Assembly (NCBI GenBank): GCA_017408405.1
Contig: JAFQUP010000005.1
Span: forward strand, 1-64,000
DNA from: Thermoguttaceae bacterium
Lineage (GTDB): Bacteria > Planctomycetota > Planctomycetia > Pirellulales > Thermoguttaceae
Direction of reading: 5' to 3'
DNA length: 64,000 nucleotides
The notes under the pieces were generated by a model. The model searched no databases and had not been told where the DNA came from. It was given only the letters and a program-made list of their open reading frames with translations. Every line of letters starts with the position of its first letter. Within the stretch, counting starts at the first letter, position 1. Below are positions 15,494 through 24,947 of this stretch, piece by piece. Both the position numbers and the translations under genes were made by a program.

Positions 15494-16957
15494 ATGAATA
15501 AAAATCTGATTATTTTTGCCCTTTGCCTGACAGTCCTTTTAGCTGGAACGTTTCTCGGCTTTTATGGAACTTCCGTATTTTATCAAAGCAAAATCGACGA
15601 CGAAAAGTTTATTACGAAATGTTACGAAAAAGTTAAACAGGGAAAAGCGGTCAAAGCTGCCCAAAACGCCACGGTCTATAAAGTGCGCGTCGCCAATGCT
15701 CAGGAAGGCGATGCTCAGCAGTTCCGTACTTTAATCGGCCGTCTCGAAGAAATTCGCCGCTCCACGATTTCCGCGGAAGTAAATGGAAAGATCGTCGAGA
15801 TTTATGTTGAAAAAGGTTCCCGGGTAAAGGAACATCAGGTTCGGTACGAGGACCACAAACCAGACGAAGTCTCGCTGGATGCTCTTTTGGAAGATAATGA
15901 AACGGTCGTTTCTGAAGGTACGGTCATCGCCCGAATCGATACGGTCTGGAATGAACTGGCAGTACGTCAAACTATCGCAACGATCGCCTCACTTCAGGCT
16001 CAATATGAATTTCAGGAAAGTGAATTAAAACGCGCCAAACAGCTTAATGAACGCGGAGCAGTGAGCCAGAGTGACCTGGAGTCAATTCTGGCTCAGCGCG
16101 ATGAGCTTTTGGCTACGATCAACGCTAAAAAAGTTCAGCTTCTGGAATTTCAGAAAAAACTGAAGCGTTCAACGATTTACGCTCCTTTTGACGGACAGGT
16201 CATTGCGCGTCACGTAGATTTGGGTACTTACGTTTCACCGGGAACACCTATCGTTGACGTGATTTCCAGCGGACAAATTGATGCCAGAATTTACGTGCCG
16301 GAAAATTTTATTCATCAAATCGAAAAGGGACAAACTATCGGCATTCAGATTGACGCACTCAAAAAAACAGTTTACGGAAAAGTGGTTCAGGTCGTAGCAA
16401 ACGCGGAAACAGCTTCCAGAACTTTCCCGGTTTACGTGCGTTTTGACGATAATGACGGAGAATTAATGGCAGGGTTGAGCGTAACGGCACGAATTCCGGT
16501 GACGGAAAAATTCCGTTCACTGATCGTTCCAGGTGACTCTGTCATCGTTAAACCGGATGGAAATACGATTTGGATCGTGCGAAACCGAACGCCTGAAGAA
16601 GAAGAGGAAGCCAAAATTGAAGCCGAAGAAGAGGGTAAAATCTACCAAGCGGGAGTACCAATCGTAATGCCTATCCCTGTCCGAATCACGGCAGAAATGC
16701 ACGACGGAGACATTTACGATCAGAGTGCGGAAAATCAGGACGGCGAAAAAAGAAAAAATGGATACGTTCCGAAACTTTACGCGGTGGAACCAATCAATGA
16801 AAATGGAAGAAAGTACCTGAAACCAGGAGTTTCAGTGGTGATTGAAGGCGGAGAACGCCTTTCTCCCCAAATGGTCGTTGATGTTCAGGAAAGCCCTTAC
16901 TCGCTGAAACCGCTTCCGGGCCAGTATGATTCCGGACAGCAAAAAATCAATCATTAA
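15494..16957 (+). CDS. HlyD-family RND efflux periplasmic adaptor
   Basis: A 487-residue membrane fusion protein that would link an inner-membrane RND pump to an outer-membrane channel. The N-terminal anchor is MNKNLIIFALCLTVLLAGTF. The biotinyl-lipoyl half-motif (RRSTISAEVNGKIVEIYVEK) follows near residue 95, then an alpha-helical hairpin about 170-220 (QAQYEFQESELKRAKQLNER...SQSDLESILAQRDELL), the second lipoyl half (STIYAPFDGQVIARHVDLGT), a beta-barrel domain and a longer than usual C-terminal part with a Glu-rich insert (EEEEEAKIEAEEEG). The start was chosen because a promoter overlaps the longer frame. No RND pump or TolC gene is adjacent; the only RND pump in the window is at 59370. Confidence 0.88.
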   Translation: MNKNLIIFALCLTVLLAGTFLGFYGTSVFYQSKIDDEKFITKCYEKVKQGKAVKAAQNATVYKVRVANAQEGDAQQFRTLIGRLEEIRRSTISAEVNGKIVEIYVEKGSRVKEHQVRYEDHKPDEVSLDALLEDNETVVSEGTVIARIDTVWNELAVRQTIATIASLQAQYEFQESELKRAKQLNERGAVSQSDLESILAQRDELLATINAKKVQLLEFQKKLKRSTIYAPFDGQVIARHVDLGTYVSPGTPIVDVISSGQIDARIYVPENFIHQIEKGQTIGIQIDALKKTVYGKVVQVVANAETASRTFPVYVRFDDNDGELMAGLSVTARIPVTEKFRSLIVPGDSVIVKPDGNTIWIVRNRTPEEEEEAKIEAEEEGKIYQAGVPIVMPIPVRITAEMHDGDIYDQSAENQDGEKRKNGYVPKLYAVEPINENGRKYLKPGVSVVIEGGERLSPQMVVDVQESPYSLKPLPGQYDSGQQKINH

Positions 16958-17048
16958 CATTTTTTCAAAATTCAGATTTAATTTTAAAACCTGTTTTCCT
17001 TTTAACCAAGTATTTTTTATTATTTAAGTTTTTTTGTTTATTTAAATC

Positions 17049-17112
17049 TTGCTGACGAGTAAAAGGTCCGAAAATCGAAAATTACGGTCGTCGGCAACTT
17101 TACCGTCAGCAA
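17049..17112 (+). promoter_or_regulatory. leader inverted repeat upstream of the pyrophosphorylase gene
   Basis: TTGCTGACG-A-GTAAAAG (17049-17065) pairs with CTTTAC-CGTCAGCAA (17098-17112), a long stem with small bulges enclosing about 30 bases. It ends 39 bases before the ATG at 17152 and is not followed by a T tract. It may be a regulatory leader structure or an operator. Confidence 0.45.
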
Positions 17113-17151
17113 ATGGCCGTTAGAGAAAGATTAAGTATTAAGGAGTAAAAA

Positions 17152-18558
17152 ATGAAAATGCCGTCTGAAAAAAAACAGGAGATGAAACAGGAAATTCTCC
17201 AGATTTTAAAAAAATGGAATCAGCCGGAGCTGAACGAGCAGTGGGGGCTGCTGGATTATTCTGGACGTTTGATTTTTCAAAAAGATTTGAAATCTCTGAA
17301 TCCGGAGATTCTGGCAAAAATTTTCCAGAATTTCCAAAATCAACGGCATTTTTCAGTAGAGAATCGAAAATCACTGCGTAAAATTCAACCACTGGGAAAT
17401 GATTGCCTTCAGTTGGAAACAGACCACATTTTCCATCGTTCACAGCTGGCGGAAAATTTTATTTCTTCCGGAAAAGCAGCTATCGTCATTCTCGCTGGCG
17501 GAATGGGTTCACGCTTGGGCCATCCCGCTCCTAAAGGAACTTTTCCAACGGCTCCCGTTAGCAAAAAATCTCTCTTTCAGCTTCATTTTGAAAAAATTAA
17601 GTGTTTACGGGAACATTATGGCGCGCCAATCCGAATTTATGTCATGACAAACAGTTCATCTCATGATTTAACGTTGGCCTATTTTCAGGAAAATAATTTC
17701 TTTGGAATACCTGAAAACGACATCTTTTTTTTCATTCAGAATGAAATCCCGGTATTAAATCCACTCAATGGCTCTTTTTTCTTCTCACCTAATGGGCAGA
17801 TTTGCTTTGGTCCGGATGGACATGGAGGGCTGATCACGGCCTTGGAAAATTCTGGTGCCGGCGAAGACATGAAAAAACATGGGATTGAAACACTTAATAC
17901 GTTCCATGTTGACAACCCGCTCGTTCCGGTACTTAATGAGCAATTTGTCGATGCGCATCTTACTCAAAAGAGTGAAATGAGCACCATCGCCATTGAAAAA
18001 AAAGATCCTTTGGAACTCGTCGGGCACATCGTCCGGAAATCGGACAATCATCAAACTCTTCAAATCGTGGAGTATCTTGATTTTCCCGCGGATTATGCTC
18101 AAGAAACAGACGAAACCGGTCAACTAAAATTTTGGGCTGGAAGTATCGGTATCCATCTGATCCAATTGGATTTTCTGGAAAAAATGGCCAGGAAACTCCA
18201 TGAGAATCCGGATTTCCTCCCATACCATCTCCCCGTAAAACAAATACGGACTCAAAACGGACTGGAATGGGGAATCAAACCGGAAAGATTCATTTTCGAT
18301 ATTCTCCCTTTTGCTCAAAACGCGCTGATTTGCCGGGCAAAGCGGGATGACATTTTTGCCACACTCAAAACCAATTCAATCCCCGTGCGGCGTCATCTCT
18401 CGGATCTCCATGCTTCCTGGCTGCGTCGAGCCGGAATTCTTTTTCCTGCTAATTCCCAAGTTGAAATCGCACCGAATTTCGCGATGGATTTCAAAACACT
18501 CCAGGAAAAAATTCCGGCTGGAACTACTTTAAATGGTCCAGATATTTTTCTGAACTAG
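17152..18558 (+). CDS. UTP-dependent UDP-sugar pyrophosphorylase (UDPGP type 1 family)
   Basis: A 468-residue nucleotidyltransferase of the eukaryotic-like UDPGP/UAP family. It makes UDP-sugars (UDP-GlcNAc/GalNAc or UDP-glucose) from UTP and the sugar 1-phosphate. The key motif AAIVILAGGMGSRLGHPAPK (about 104-123) carries the UTP-binding L-A-G-G-x-G-T/S-R-L-G and the conserved P-K. Further family blocks are IYVMTNSSSH, the FGPDGHGG loop near 222 (counterpart of PxGNGG), and FHVDNPLVP, the metal and uridine site. The strong ribosome site AAGGAG precedes the ATG. A GT4 glycosyltransferase follows 49 bases later, so the pair probably supplies an envelope polysaccharide. The exact sugar cannot be decided here. 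Confidence 0.9.
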   Translation: MKMPSEKKQEMKQEILQILKKWNQPELNEQWGLLDYSGRLIFQKDLKSLNPEILAKIFQNFQNQRHFSVENRKSLRKIQPLGNDCLQLETDHIFHRSQLAENFISSGKAAIVILAGGMGSRLGHPAPKGTFPTAPVSKKSLFQLHFEKIKCLREHYGAPIRIYVMTNSSSHDLTLAYFQENNFFGIPENDIFFFIQNEIPVLNPLNGSFFFSPNGQICFGPDGHGGLITALENSGAGEDMKKHGIETLNTFHVDNPLVPVLNEQFVDAHLTQKSEMSTIAIEKKDPLELVGHIVRKSDNHQTLQIVEYLDFPADYAQETDETGQLKFWAGSIGIHLIQLDFLEKMARKLHENPDFLPYHLPVKQIRTQNGLEWGIKPERFIFDILPFAQNALICRAKRDDIFATLKTNSIPVRRHLSDLHASWLRRAGILFPANSQVEIAPNFAMDFKTLQEKIPAGTTLNGPDIFLN

Positions 18559-18607
18559 GACAAAGGCGTTTCTTCCCATCAAATTCCAAGCTCCCAATCA
18601 ATATCCA

Positions 18608-19795
18608 ATGAAAGCCATTGCTTCAGCACCTGTTCAAAATTCCGTTTCTGAAACACCGATCACAATCTGCCAGCTCCTTCATTCTCTGAATGTCGGAGGC
18701 GCAGAAATCCTTGCTTCAAGATTGGCTCGAAGATTGTCCGGGAAAAAATGGCGTTTCGTCTTTTTCTGCCTCGATGCTTCCGGAGTTCAGGCAGATGAAA
18801 TGAGAGCTGCCGGCTTTCCGGTGGAAGTTTTGGGAAGAAAACCTGGATTTGACCGAAACTGCATGAAACAGCTGGCTCAGCTCTGGGAAAAGTATCAGGT
18901 CCGATTTGTTCAGGCGCACCAGTACACTCCATTTTTTTACGCACTGGGAGCACGCGGCTTCACCCAAAAAAATCCCCCGATACTTTTCACAGAGCATGGA
19001 CGTTTTTTCCCGGATTTCCCTAATTTTAAACACAAAATTTTTAACCGGATTTTCATGCGTTCCACAGATCGAATTACTGCCGTCAGTCAATCTGTCGCGA
19101 ACGCGGTAATTCAAAACGAAGGAATTCCTGCTGCCCGCGTGGAAGTTATCCGTAATGGAATTGACGAAATTCGTTTTACTCAAAATCGAATGTCAGAGCC
19201 CCAGAAAACGGCCTTAAGAACCTCTTTGGGATTGACAAACGAACGGATCATCCTTTTTACGGCTCGCCTGGACCCCATTAAAGACCATCCCACCGCAATC
19301 CAGGCGATGAAGTACCTTTTGAATTTTCCATCTATTCAGACTTCCGACGAAACTCCCGTTCTGCTTTTGGCCGGCGACGGTCCCGAAAGGAAAACAATCG
19401 AATCATGCGTTCAGGAAAATCACCTTGAAAACAGAATTCGACTTTTGGGAGAACGTACCGACATCTCGGAATTACTGCAGATCTCTGATATTTTCCTCCT
19501 AACCAGCAAAAGCGAGGGAATTCCATTAACGATACTCGAAGCTTTTGCTTCTGGCGTTCCGGTCGTCGCGACGGATGTTGGCGGAATCCCCGAAGTCATC
19601 AATACCGAAAAAAACGGTTTACTGGCTGCCTCTGGAGATTTCCGTCAAATTGCCCTTCACCTGGAAAAAATCCTAAAAAACCCGGATACCGCCGCCCAAA
19701 TCACAGAAAACGCGCGTATTCGCTTTGAAGATGAATTTACCGAAACCCAAATGCTCGCGCAATACGAAAAAATTTTTGAGGAAATCTGTCGCTGA
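18608..19795 (+). CDS. GT4-family glycosyltransferase
   Basis: A 395-residue cytoplasmic or membrane-associated GT-B enzyme. The N-terminal half starts ICQLLHSLNVGGAEILASRL, the acceptor-side glycine-rich loop common to GT4. The C-terminal half has the nucleotide-sugar site with FTARLDPIKDHPTAIQAM, LLAGDGPERKTIE, and the E-x7-E pattern SEGIPLTILEAFASGVPVVA followed by DVGGIPEV. It lies downstream of the UDP-sugar pyrophosphorylase in the same direction and is likely co-transcribed with it. It probably adds a sugar to a lipid-linked or surface glycan; donor and acceptor are unknown. Confidence 0.92.
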   Translation: MKAIASAPVQNSVSETPITICQLLHSLNVGGAEILASRLARRLSGKKWRFVFFCLDASGVQADEMRAAGFPVEVLGRKPGFDRNCMKQLAQLWEKYQVRFVQAHQYTPFFYALGARGFTQKNPPILFTEHGRFFPDFPNFKHKIFNRIFMRSTDRITAVSQSVANAVIQNEGIPAARVEVIRNGIDEIRFTQNRMSEPQKTALRTSLGLTNERIILFTARLDPIKDHPTAIQAMKYLLNFPSIQTSDETPVLLLAGDGPERKTIESCVQENHLENRIRLLGERTDISELLQISDIFLLTSKSEGIPLTILEAFASGVPVVATDVGGIPEVINTEKNGLLAASGDFRQIALHLEKILKNPDTAAQITENARIRFEDEFTETQMLAQYEKIFEEICR

Positions 19796-20071
19796 CTTCC
19801 TGAAATTTCAAAATCAGCCGTATCTTCCCAAAACTCCACTCATCCGAAAACAGATTTCATTAAATTTCTCTATTTCTCTTTTCGGTCGGAGTCTTCTGCG
19901 TATTCCGTATCCCTGAAACAAAATCTGCTTCACTTCCAATTGGCTGGCGGAAAGGTTCCGACGGATGAGTCTATTCTTCCCACAGAGCAAAACCAGATAT
20001 TTCTCTCCCGCCAACCTCCAACACCATTCAACCGCCAAAGTTTTTCAGGCAATTCTCTTACCCGATTCCCT

Positions 20072-21328
20072 TTAAAATTTGATCTCAACTTTTTCCACGA
20101 ATCCAATATCCGATTCATATTCCAGCGGACTATCTTCAAAATAAAGTTCCCGGCAAAAGGAAAATCCTATCTCAAATTTAAAATCAGCTTCTCCAATCTT
20201 CGGGCGATCACGCTCAATCCCAAACATCAGACGTAATTCATGGCAACTCATTAAGTCCTCGTGCCCATTCAGGTCCGCCGCCCAGCTGCTTCCGGCATAT
20301 TCACCCGCCACATAGAGCCAAAAAGGTTTCATCCACGATGAATTTACTTCAAATCTGCGACAAATTCTCGGTTTTGGAAGAGTCATCTCAATTTTCCAAT
20401 CCTCATTCGGCTGCCAAATCGCTCCGCAGACAGGAAGAATTGCCCAGTCTTCAATCCCGGTATAGACGATACCGAATAAAAACTGCCAATGGGGAGTCGG
20501 CGTCCAGATTCCCATGCCTCCGGAGGGAACGCGTACCGCTTTTCCGGAACCGGCCTGAAAATCACTTGAATACGTTGGCGAAGAAAAAAGCATCACTCGC
20601 CAAAATTCATTCAATTCCTTCATCCACGTTACGTTTACTCCCACACGATAAAAATTATCTTCCAGCGGAATGTTCGGCATTTCACAGAAATGATCAAACG
20701 CGAAAAGTGGAGAAAGTAGAAAAATCCCTCCTCCCGGCCCCGGAAGGGCAAACATCGCGGAAAAATCGGTATGAAATACGGAAAAAGCATCCGAACCACC
20801 ACCAGAACCTGAAAAAGACTGCCCAAAGGTCACTTTCTGAAAACAGCTTTTTCTCGTTTGGGGAGGTTCTCGAAGCAAAGTACTCGAAGATTTATTCGTG
20901 TCGGTAAACGATGATCTCTCGTCGAAAAATAACGTATCCGCCTCGTTTGGAGGAGCGGAAAAAAACGTATCGCCGGAAGAATCTCCGGGAATACTGTCGC
21001 CAGCCTCGGAGTCAAAAGATGAATTTGTCTTTGGATTCGTAAACGCTTGATTTACGCTTACCTCCGTACCAACCTGCGGATAATATTCAACCATACGAAA
21101 TGGATTTTGTCCAAACGTTTCATTTTCAGATTTATTCTGCTCCAAAACATCATTTTTTTCATGAAGTGAATCGGCCAAATCCATCCGTTGCCCCCAAACA
21201 GAAGTCTTTGAAAAAAAAGATTCTCCGACAATTATCAGCAATAGAAGCAAAAAATGAAAAGAAATTCGGATTTGAAGCAAAAACATGGATTCTCTCAGTC
21301 TGGATAAACGGATATTCTGTTTTTTCAT
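20072..21328 (-). CDS. DUF6268-like outer-membrane beta-barrel protein
   Basis: A 418-residue exported protein. The signal region at residues 15-45 has a long charged start and the core FHFLLLLLIIVGESFF. Residues 45-160 form a low-complexity Ser/Asn/Asp-rich linker. From about 190 on there are alternating aromatic beta strands with small barrel-like turns (FYRVGVNVTWMKELNEFWRV, FWLYVAGEYAGSSWAADLNG), ending in Phe (VEKVEIKF) as outer-membrane barrels do. The pattern fits the family listed as DUF6268 in planctomycetes; that is recalled, not searched. It is convergent with the glycosyltransferase across a 276-base gap that shows nothing distinctive. Confidence 0.7.
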   Translation of the reverse strand: MKKQNIRLSRLRESMFLLQIRISFHFLLLLLIIVGESFFSKTSVWGQRMDLADSLHEKNDVLEQNKSENETFGQNPFRMVEYYPQVGTEVSVNQAFTNPKTNSSFDSEAGDSIPGDSSGDTFFSAPPNEADTLFFDERSSFTDTNKSSSTLLREPPQTRKSCFQKVTFGQSFSGSGGGSDAFSVFHTDFSAMFALPGPGGGIFLLSPLFAFDHFCEMPNIPLEDNFYRVGVNVTWMKELNEFWRVMLFSSPTYSSDFQAGSGKAVRVPSGGMGIWTPTPHWQFLFGIVYTGIEDWAILPVCGAIWQPNEDWKIEMTLPKPRICRRFEVNSSWMKPFWLYVAGEYAGSSWAADLNGHEDLMSCHELRLMFGIERDRPKIGEADFKFEIGFSFCRELYFEDSPLEYESDIGFVEKVEIKF

Positions 21329-21470
21329 TCATGATCAAACATGACATTTTTCCAGTATTAAATTTAGTAAATATCTCATGAACAGTCAATATGAACTTCT
21401 CGCATCTCCAAATTTCCCCTAAAATTTTTCTTAAAATTTCAATCTCTGCCAGCTTCTTTTTGGCGCCCGC

Positions 21471-21499
21471 TTGAAATTTCACCAATTCTCTGGTAGAAT
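21471..21499 (+). promoter_or_regulatory. promoter of the beta-helix protein gene
   Basis: TTGAAA (21471-21476), 17-base spacer, TAGAAT (21494-21499). It overlaps the longest possible reading frame and so supports the later ATG at 21582. Confidence 0.7.
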
Positions 21500-21581
21500 G
21501 AAAGAAATTTTCCAAAAAATGAAAGATAAAAAAATACTTTCTTCTTTCAGAAAACATTCCTCTTACTTTAAGGAAAATCCA

Positions 21582-23684
21582 ATGAAATTTTCAGCGTTCC
21601 TGCCTGCTTTCTTACTCGGTGTCCTTTCCATACTTTCTGCTGTCGGAAGCTTTGCCCAAAACCCGGCACTGGATGATGCCCGAATCGAAAAAAAAGGAGA
21701 TTTTTTTGTTTCTCCAGACGGTAATGACTCATGGAGCGGCACATCGGCAATTCCAAACGCGAACCAAACAGACGGCCCGTTCGCAACTCTTGAAAAAGCC
21801 CAAAACGCAGTGCGGGATGCGCTCCAGACTTCTCCCGCCGCTTATTCCGTGACTGTCGCTGAGGGAATTTACGAATTACCCAAAACTTTCGCTCTGGAAA
21901 AAAACGACTCAGGGAAAGAATCTGCCAGAATCACTTGGCAGGCAGAGAAAGGAAAAGAAGTTATTTTAAGTGCCGGAACCATCCTGAATAATTGGAAAAC
22001 GGTTGATGATCCAAAAATCCTGAACCAACTTGACGAATCCGTACGCGGAAAAATTGTCATGGTCGATCTGAAAGCCGCTGGAATCACTAATTTTGGCTCT
22101 CCAAAAGGAGGCGGAATCGAACTTTTCTTTGACGGTACTCCGATGCAGCTCTCGCGTTACCCAAACGAAGGATTCGTGAAAATCACCAGCGTAAACGTGA
22201 ATAAACCGGTTGATGTTCGCGGAACAAAAGGGGACAAAGTCGGAATTTTTCAGTTTGAAGATGAACGAATTCTAAAATGGACCAAAGAAAAAGATCCATG
22301 GGTTCACGGATACTGGTTCTGGGATTGGTCCGAAGAACGGCATCCAATTGCCGAAATCATTAAAGAAAGCAAAACGCTCAAAGTAAAACCGCCCTATCAT
22401 TCCTACGGATACAGAAAAAATCAGTGGTTTTACGGTTTCAATCTTCTCTGCGAGATTGACATGCCGGGAGAATACTACGTGGACCGGGAATCAGGGATTC
22501 TTTATTTCTATCCGCCGAAAGAAATCCGCGAAAATTCAATGGCTGTCTCAAGAATCGACACTCTCGTAAAAATCAACGCGGATTACGTCACGTTTCAGGG
22601 ATTCACGCTTGAATTTTCCCGCGGGACAGCCTTAACCATGAACGGCTCTCACGACCTGGTGGTTGGACTAACCGTCCGAAACGTCAGCGGAACCGGAATC
22701 AGTGCCTCCGGAACAAACCAAACTATTTATGGATGCCATCTGTTCAATCTTGGAAAAAGCGGCATAAGCATTCACGGCGGAGACAGAAAAACTCTTACTC
22801 CTTCCGGGAATCTGATCTCAAATAATGAAATTCACGATTACGCCAGAATTCAGAGAGTTTACGCTCCGGGAATCAGCCTGAACGGCGTTGGAAACACCGC
22901 TTCGCATAATAAAATCTACGATGCTCCGCATATGGGAATAGGATTCAGCGGAAACGATAATCTTATCGAATTTAACGAAATCTCCAACGTCTGCTTCGAA
23001 TCCAACGACGCCGGCGCCATCTATACTGGACGAAACTGGACCATGCGCGGAAACGTACTCCGATTTAATCTTCTGAAAGACATTCAGGGATTTGAGAATC
23101 GTGGCTGCGTCGGCATTTATCTTGATGACCAGTTCTCCTCCGCCGAAATGTTCGGAAATATTTTCGTGAACGTAACCCGCGCGGCCATGATCGGCGGCGG
23201 TCGTGACTGCCAAATCGTAAACAATCTGTTTATCAACTGCCAACCCTGCGTCCATCTCGACGCGCGCGGCTTGGGATGGCAAAAAGAATTTACCGCGAAC
23301 TGGATCAAAGAGCTTTCCGAAAACGGCGTTAATTGCGGAATCAAAATCACCGAACCGCCTTACTCAACCCGATACCCGGAACTCCTGACGATTCTCACGA
23401 ACCATCCCGGAACTCCTGTCGGAAACGTCATCACGAAAAACGTTTGCCTGAACAGTAATTTTGGAAACAATCACTCAGGACAGTGGCGCGGAACTTCCAT
23501 CTGGGCAAACGCGGAGGAATTCAACACGATTAAAGATAATTTCACGAAAGGTGACCCCATGATCGAAGATTGGGAAAATGGAAATTTCACTCTGAAAGCG
23601 GAATCACCGGCACTCAAAACCGGATTTCAGCAAATTCCATGGCAAAAAATAGGGTTGAAAAAAGATCAACTTCAGGCAAAGTAA
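21582..23684 (+). CDS. secreted right-handed beta-helix protein (possible polysaccharide-active enzyme)
   Basis: A 700-residue exported protein. The signal peptide is MKFSAFLPAFLLGVLSILSA, cleaved near GSFAQ. After it comes the SPDGNDSWSGT segment with GPFATLEKAQNAVRDAL, typical of bacterial beta-helix hydrolases and lyases (GH141-like proteins share it). Repeating helix rungs run from about 340 to 560 (FQGFTLEFSRGTALTMNGSH, NDNLIEFNEISNVCFESNDA, MRGNVLRFNLLKDI). The start is fixed by AAGGAAAA just upstream and by the promoter at 21471. It likely acts on host or diet glycans outside the cell. The catalytic residues and family are not certain from reading alone. Two hairpins end the transcript. 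Confidence 0.85.
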   Translation: MKFSAFLPAFLLGVLSILSAVGSFAQNPALDDARIEKKGDFFVSPDGNDSWSGTSAIPNANQTDGPFATLEKAQNAVRDALQTSPAAYSVTVAEGIYELPKTFALEKNDSGKESARITWQAEKGKEVILSAGTILNNWKTVDDPKILNQLDESVRGKIVMVDLKAAGITNFGSPKGGGIELFFDGTPMQLSRYPNEGFVKITSVNVNKPVDVRGTKGDKVGIFQFEDERILKWTKEKDPWVHGYWFWDWSEERHPIAEIIKESKTLKVKPPYHSYGYRKNQWFYGFNLLCEIDMPGEYYVDRESGILYFYPPKEIRENSMAVSRIDTLVKINADYVTFQGFTLEFSRGTALTMNGSHDLVVGLTVRNVSGTGISASGTNQTIYGCHLFNLGKSGISIHGGDRKTLTPSGNLISNNEIHDYARIQRVYAPGISLNGVGNTASHNKIYDAPHMGIGFSGNDNLIEFNEISNVCFESNDAGAIYTGRNWTMRGNVLRFNLLKDIQGFENRGCVGIYLDDQFSSAEMFGNIFVNVTRAAMIGGGRDCQIVNNLFINCQPCVHLDARGLGWQKEFTANWIKELSENGVNCGIKITEPPYSTRYPELLTILTNHPGTPVGNVITKNVCLNSNFGNNHSGQWRGTSIWANAEEFNTIKDNFTKGDPMIEDWENGNFTLKAESPALKTGFQQIPWQKIGLKKDQLQAK

Positions 23685-23702
23685 CACGGAAACCTCCATA
23701 AA

Positions 23703-23750
23703 CTCTCAAAACAGCTTTTCGTCTCGCGAAACTGTTTTGGGAGAATTTTC
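23703..23750 (+). terminator. rho-independent terminator
   Basis: CTCTCAAAACAG (23703-23714) pairs with CTGTTTTGGGAG (23732-23743), one wobble, followed by AATTTTC. First of two terminators after the beta-helix gene. Confidence 0.7.
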
Positions 23751-23774
23751 CGTTCCTTTAAAATTCCTGACCTT

Positions 23775-23812
23775 AAAAAATCAGCGGAAGAAAAAACTCC
23801 CGCTGATTTTTT
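23775..23812. terminator. bidirectional terminator
   Basis: AAAAAATCAGCGG (23775-23787) and CCGCTGATTTTTT (23800-23812) form a 13-bp stem with A and T tails on both sides. It lies between the convergent beta-helix and lpxD genes and can serve both. Confidence 0.9.
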
Positions 23813-23823
23813 GAAAAAAAGTT

Positions 23824-24933
23824 TTATTTCGTGCTGGCCGTTTCCGCCTCTTTCGCCAGTTTCTTGAGCGTTTTCCAATACTCTGAAAGCTGCTTCACGG
23901 CAACAAACTGCCGTTTCATCTCATTTATGTTCATGATTGGCGACCCAAGATACGTTCCCGGCTCTGAAATCGAACTGGGAACTCCCGCCTGCGCACCCAA
24001 AATAACATGCGACGCAATTGAAATGTGATCGGCAAGGCCAACCTGTCCCGCGCAAACTACGTAGTCACCGGTTGACGAACTCCCCGCGATACCCACCTGA
24101 GAGCAAAGCAGATTATGCCGGCCAATTTGACAGTTATGCCCAATCATGACCAAATTGTCGATTTTCGTTCCCTCGCCAATTCGCGTAGAACCAAAAGTAC
24201 CGCGGTCAATCGTCGTGTTCGCTCCAAGTTCTACCTCATCCGCCAAAACCACATTTCCCAGCTGCGGTGAAAGAAGATGTTTTCCTGTCGAGGAATCATA
24301 CCCAAAACCATACGCGCCCAGCACAACTCCCGCGTGAAGAATGCACCGTGCGCCAATCACACACTTTTCATAAACCGTGACGTTCGGAAACAGCACCGAA
24401 TCTTCTCCGATTTTCACCCCTTCCATTAAGCAAACATTCGGATGGAGAATAACATTCGCCCCTACTTCCACGTTAGGCCCAATGTGAACATTGGCCATGA
24501 CCGTCACATTTTCTCCAATTTTCGCCGTGGAATCAATGAACGCGCCAGGATGAATACCTGAAGAAGGACGAGAAATCGGAGGATTAAAACACGACACCAG
24601 TTTCGCGAAATCCAGATAGGGATTTTCACTCAAAAGCAGCGCAATACCCTTCGGGTTCAACTTCTTCATCCCTTCTCCCGCCAGTTTTTCCTCCGCCCCT
24701 CTAGGCAAAAGAACCGCTGACGCACCGCATTCGGCAAGCGACGACAGTTTTTTCAGGCTGTCCAGCAAAGTAATGGAACCGGATTTGGCTTCCGCAAAGG
24801 GAACTGCCTCTGAAATTTCCGGGTTTAGTTTGGCAGAAAGCTCCTCTGCGCTTAAATCCGCGTCAAGCCAAAATGCGGTTAAATCCGCGGAAACACACTG
24901 AATCAATTCTGCCAGTTCTGAAAATTTCTTCAC
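23824..24933 (-). CDS. lpxD: UDP-3-O-acylglucosamine N-acyltransferase LpxD
   Basis: A 369-residue enzyme that adds the second acyl chain to UDP-3-O-acyl-glucosamine in lipid A synthesis. It has an N-terminal uridine-binding domain, then a left-handed beta-helix of hexapeptide repeats from about residue 125 (GIHPGAFIDSTAKIGENVTV). The catalytic His is H266 in KIDNLVMIGHNCQIG. The C-terminal helix has the ordinary MKRQFVAVKQL pattern. The size is slightly above the E. coli enzyme. It lies 14 bases behind apt and is likely co-transcribed. Its presence supports a lipopolysaccharide-type outer membrane. Confidence 0.95.
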   Translation of the reverse strand: MKKFSELAELIQCVSADLTAFWLDADLSAEELSAKLNPEISEAVPFAEAKSGSITLLDSLKKLSSLAECGASAVLLPRGAEEKLAGEGMKKLNPKGIALLLSENPYLDFAKLVSCFNPPISRPSSGIHPGAFIDSTAKIGENVTVMANVHIGPNVEVGANVILHPNVCLMEGVKIGEDSVLFPNVTVYEKCVIGARCILHAGVVLGAYGFGYDSSTGKHLLSPQLGNVVLADEVELGANTTIDRGTFGSTRIGEGTKIDNLVMIGHNCQIGRHNLLCSQVGIAGSSSTGDYVVCAGQVGLADHISIASHVILGAQAGVPSSISEPGTYLGSPIMNINEMKRQFVAVKQLSEYWKTLKKLAKEAETASTK

Positions 24934-24947
24934 GCCGCAATCCCTTT

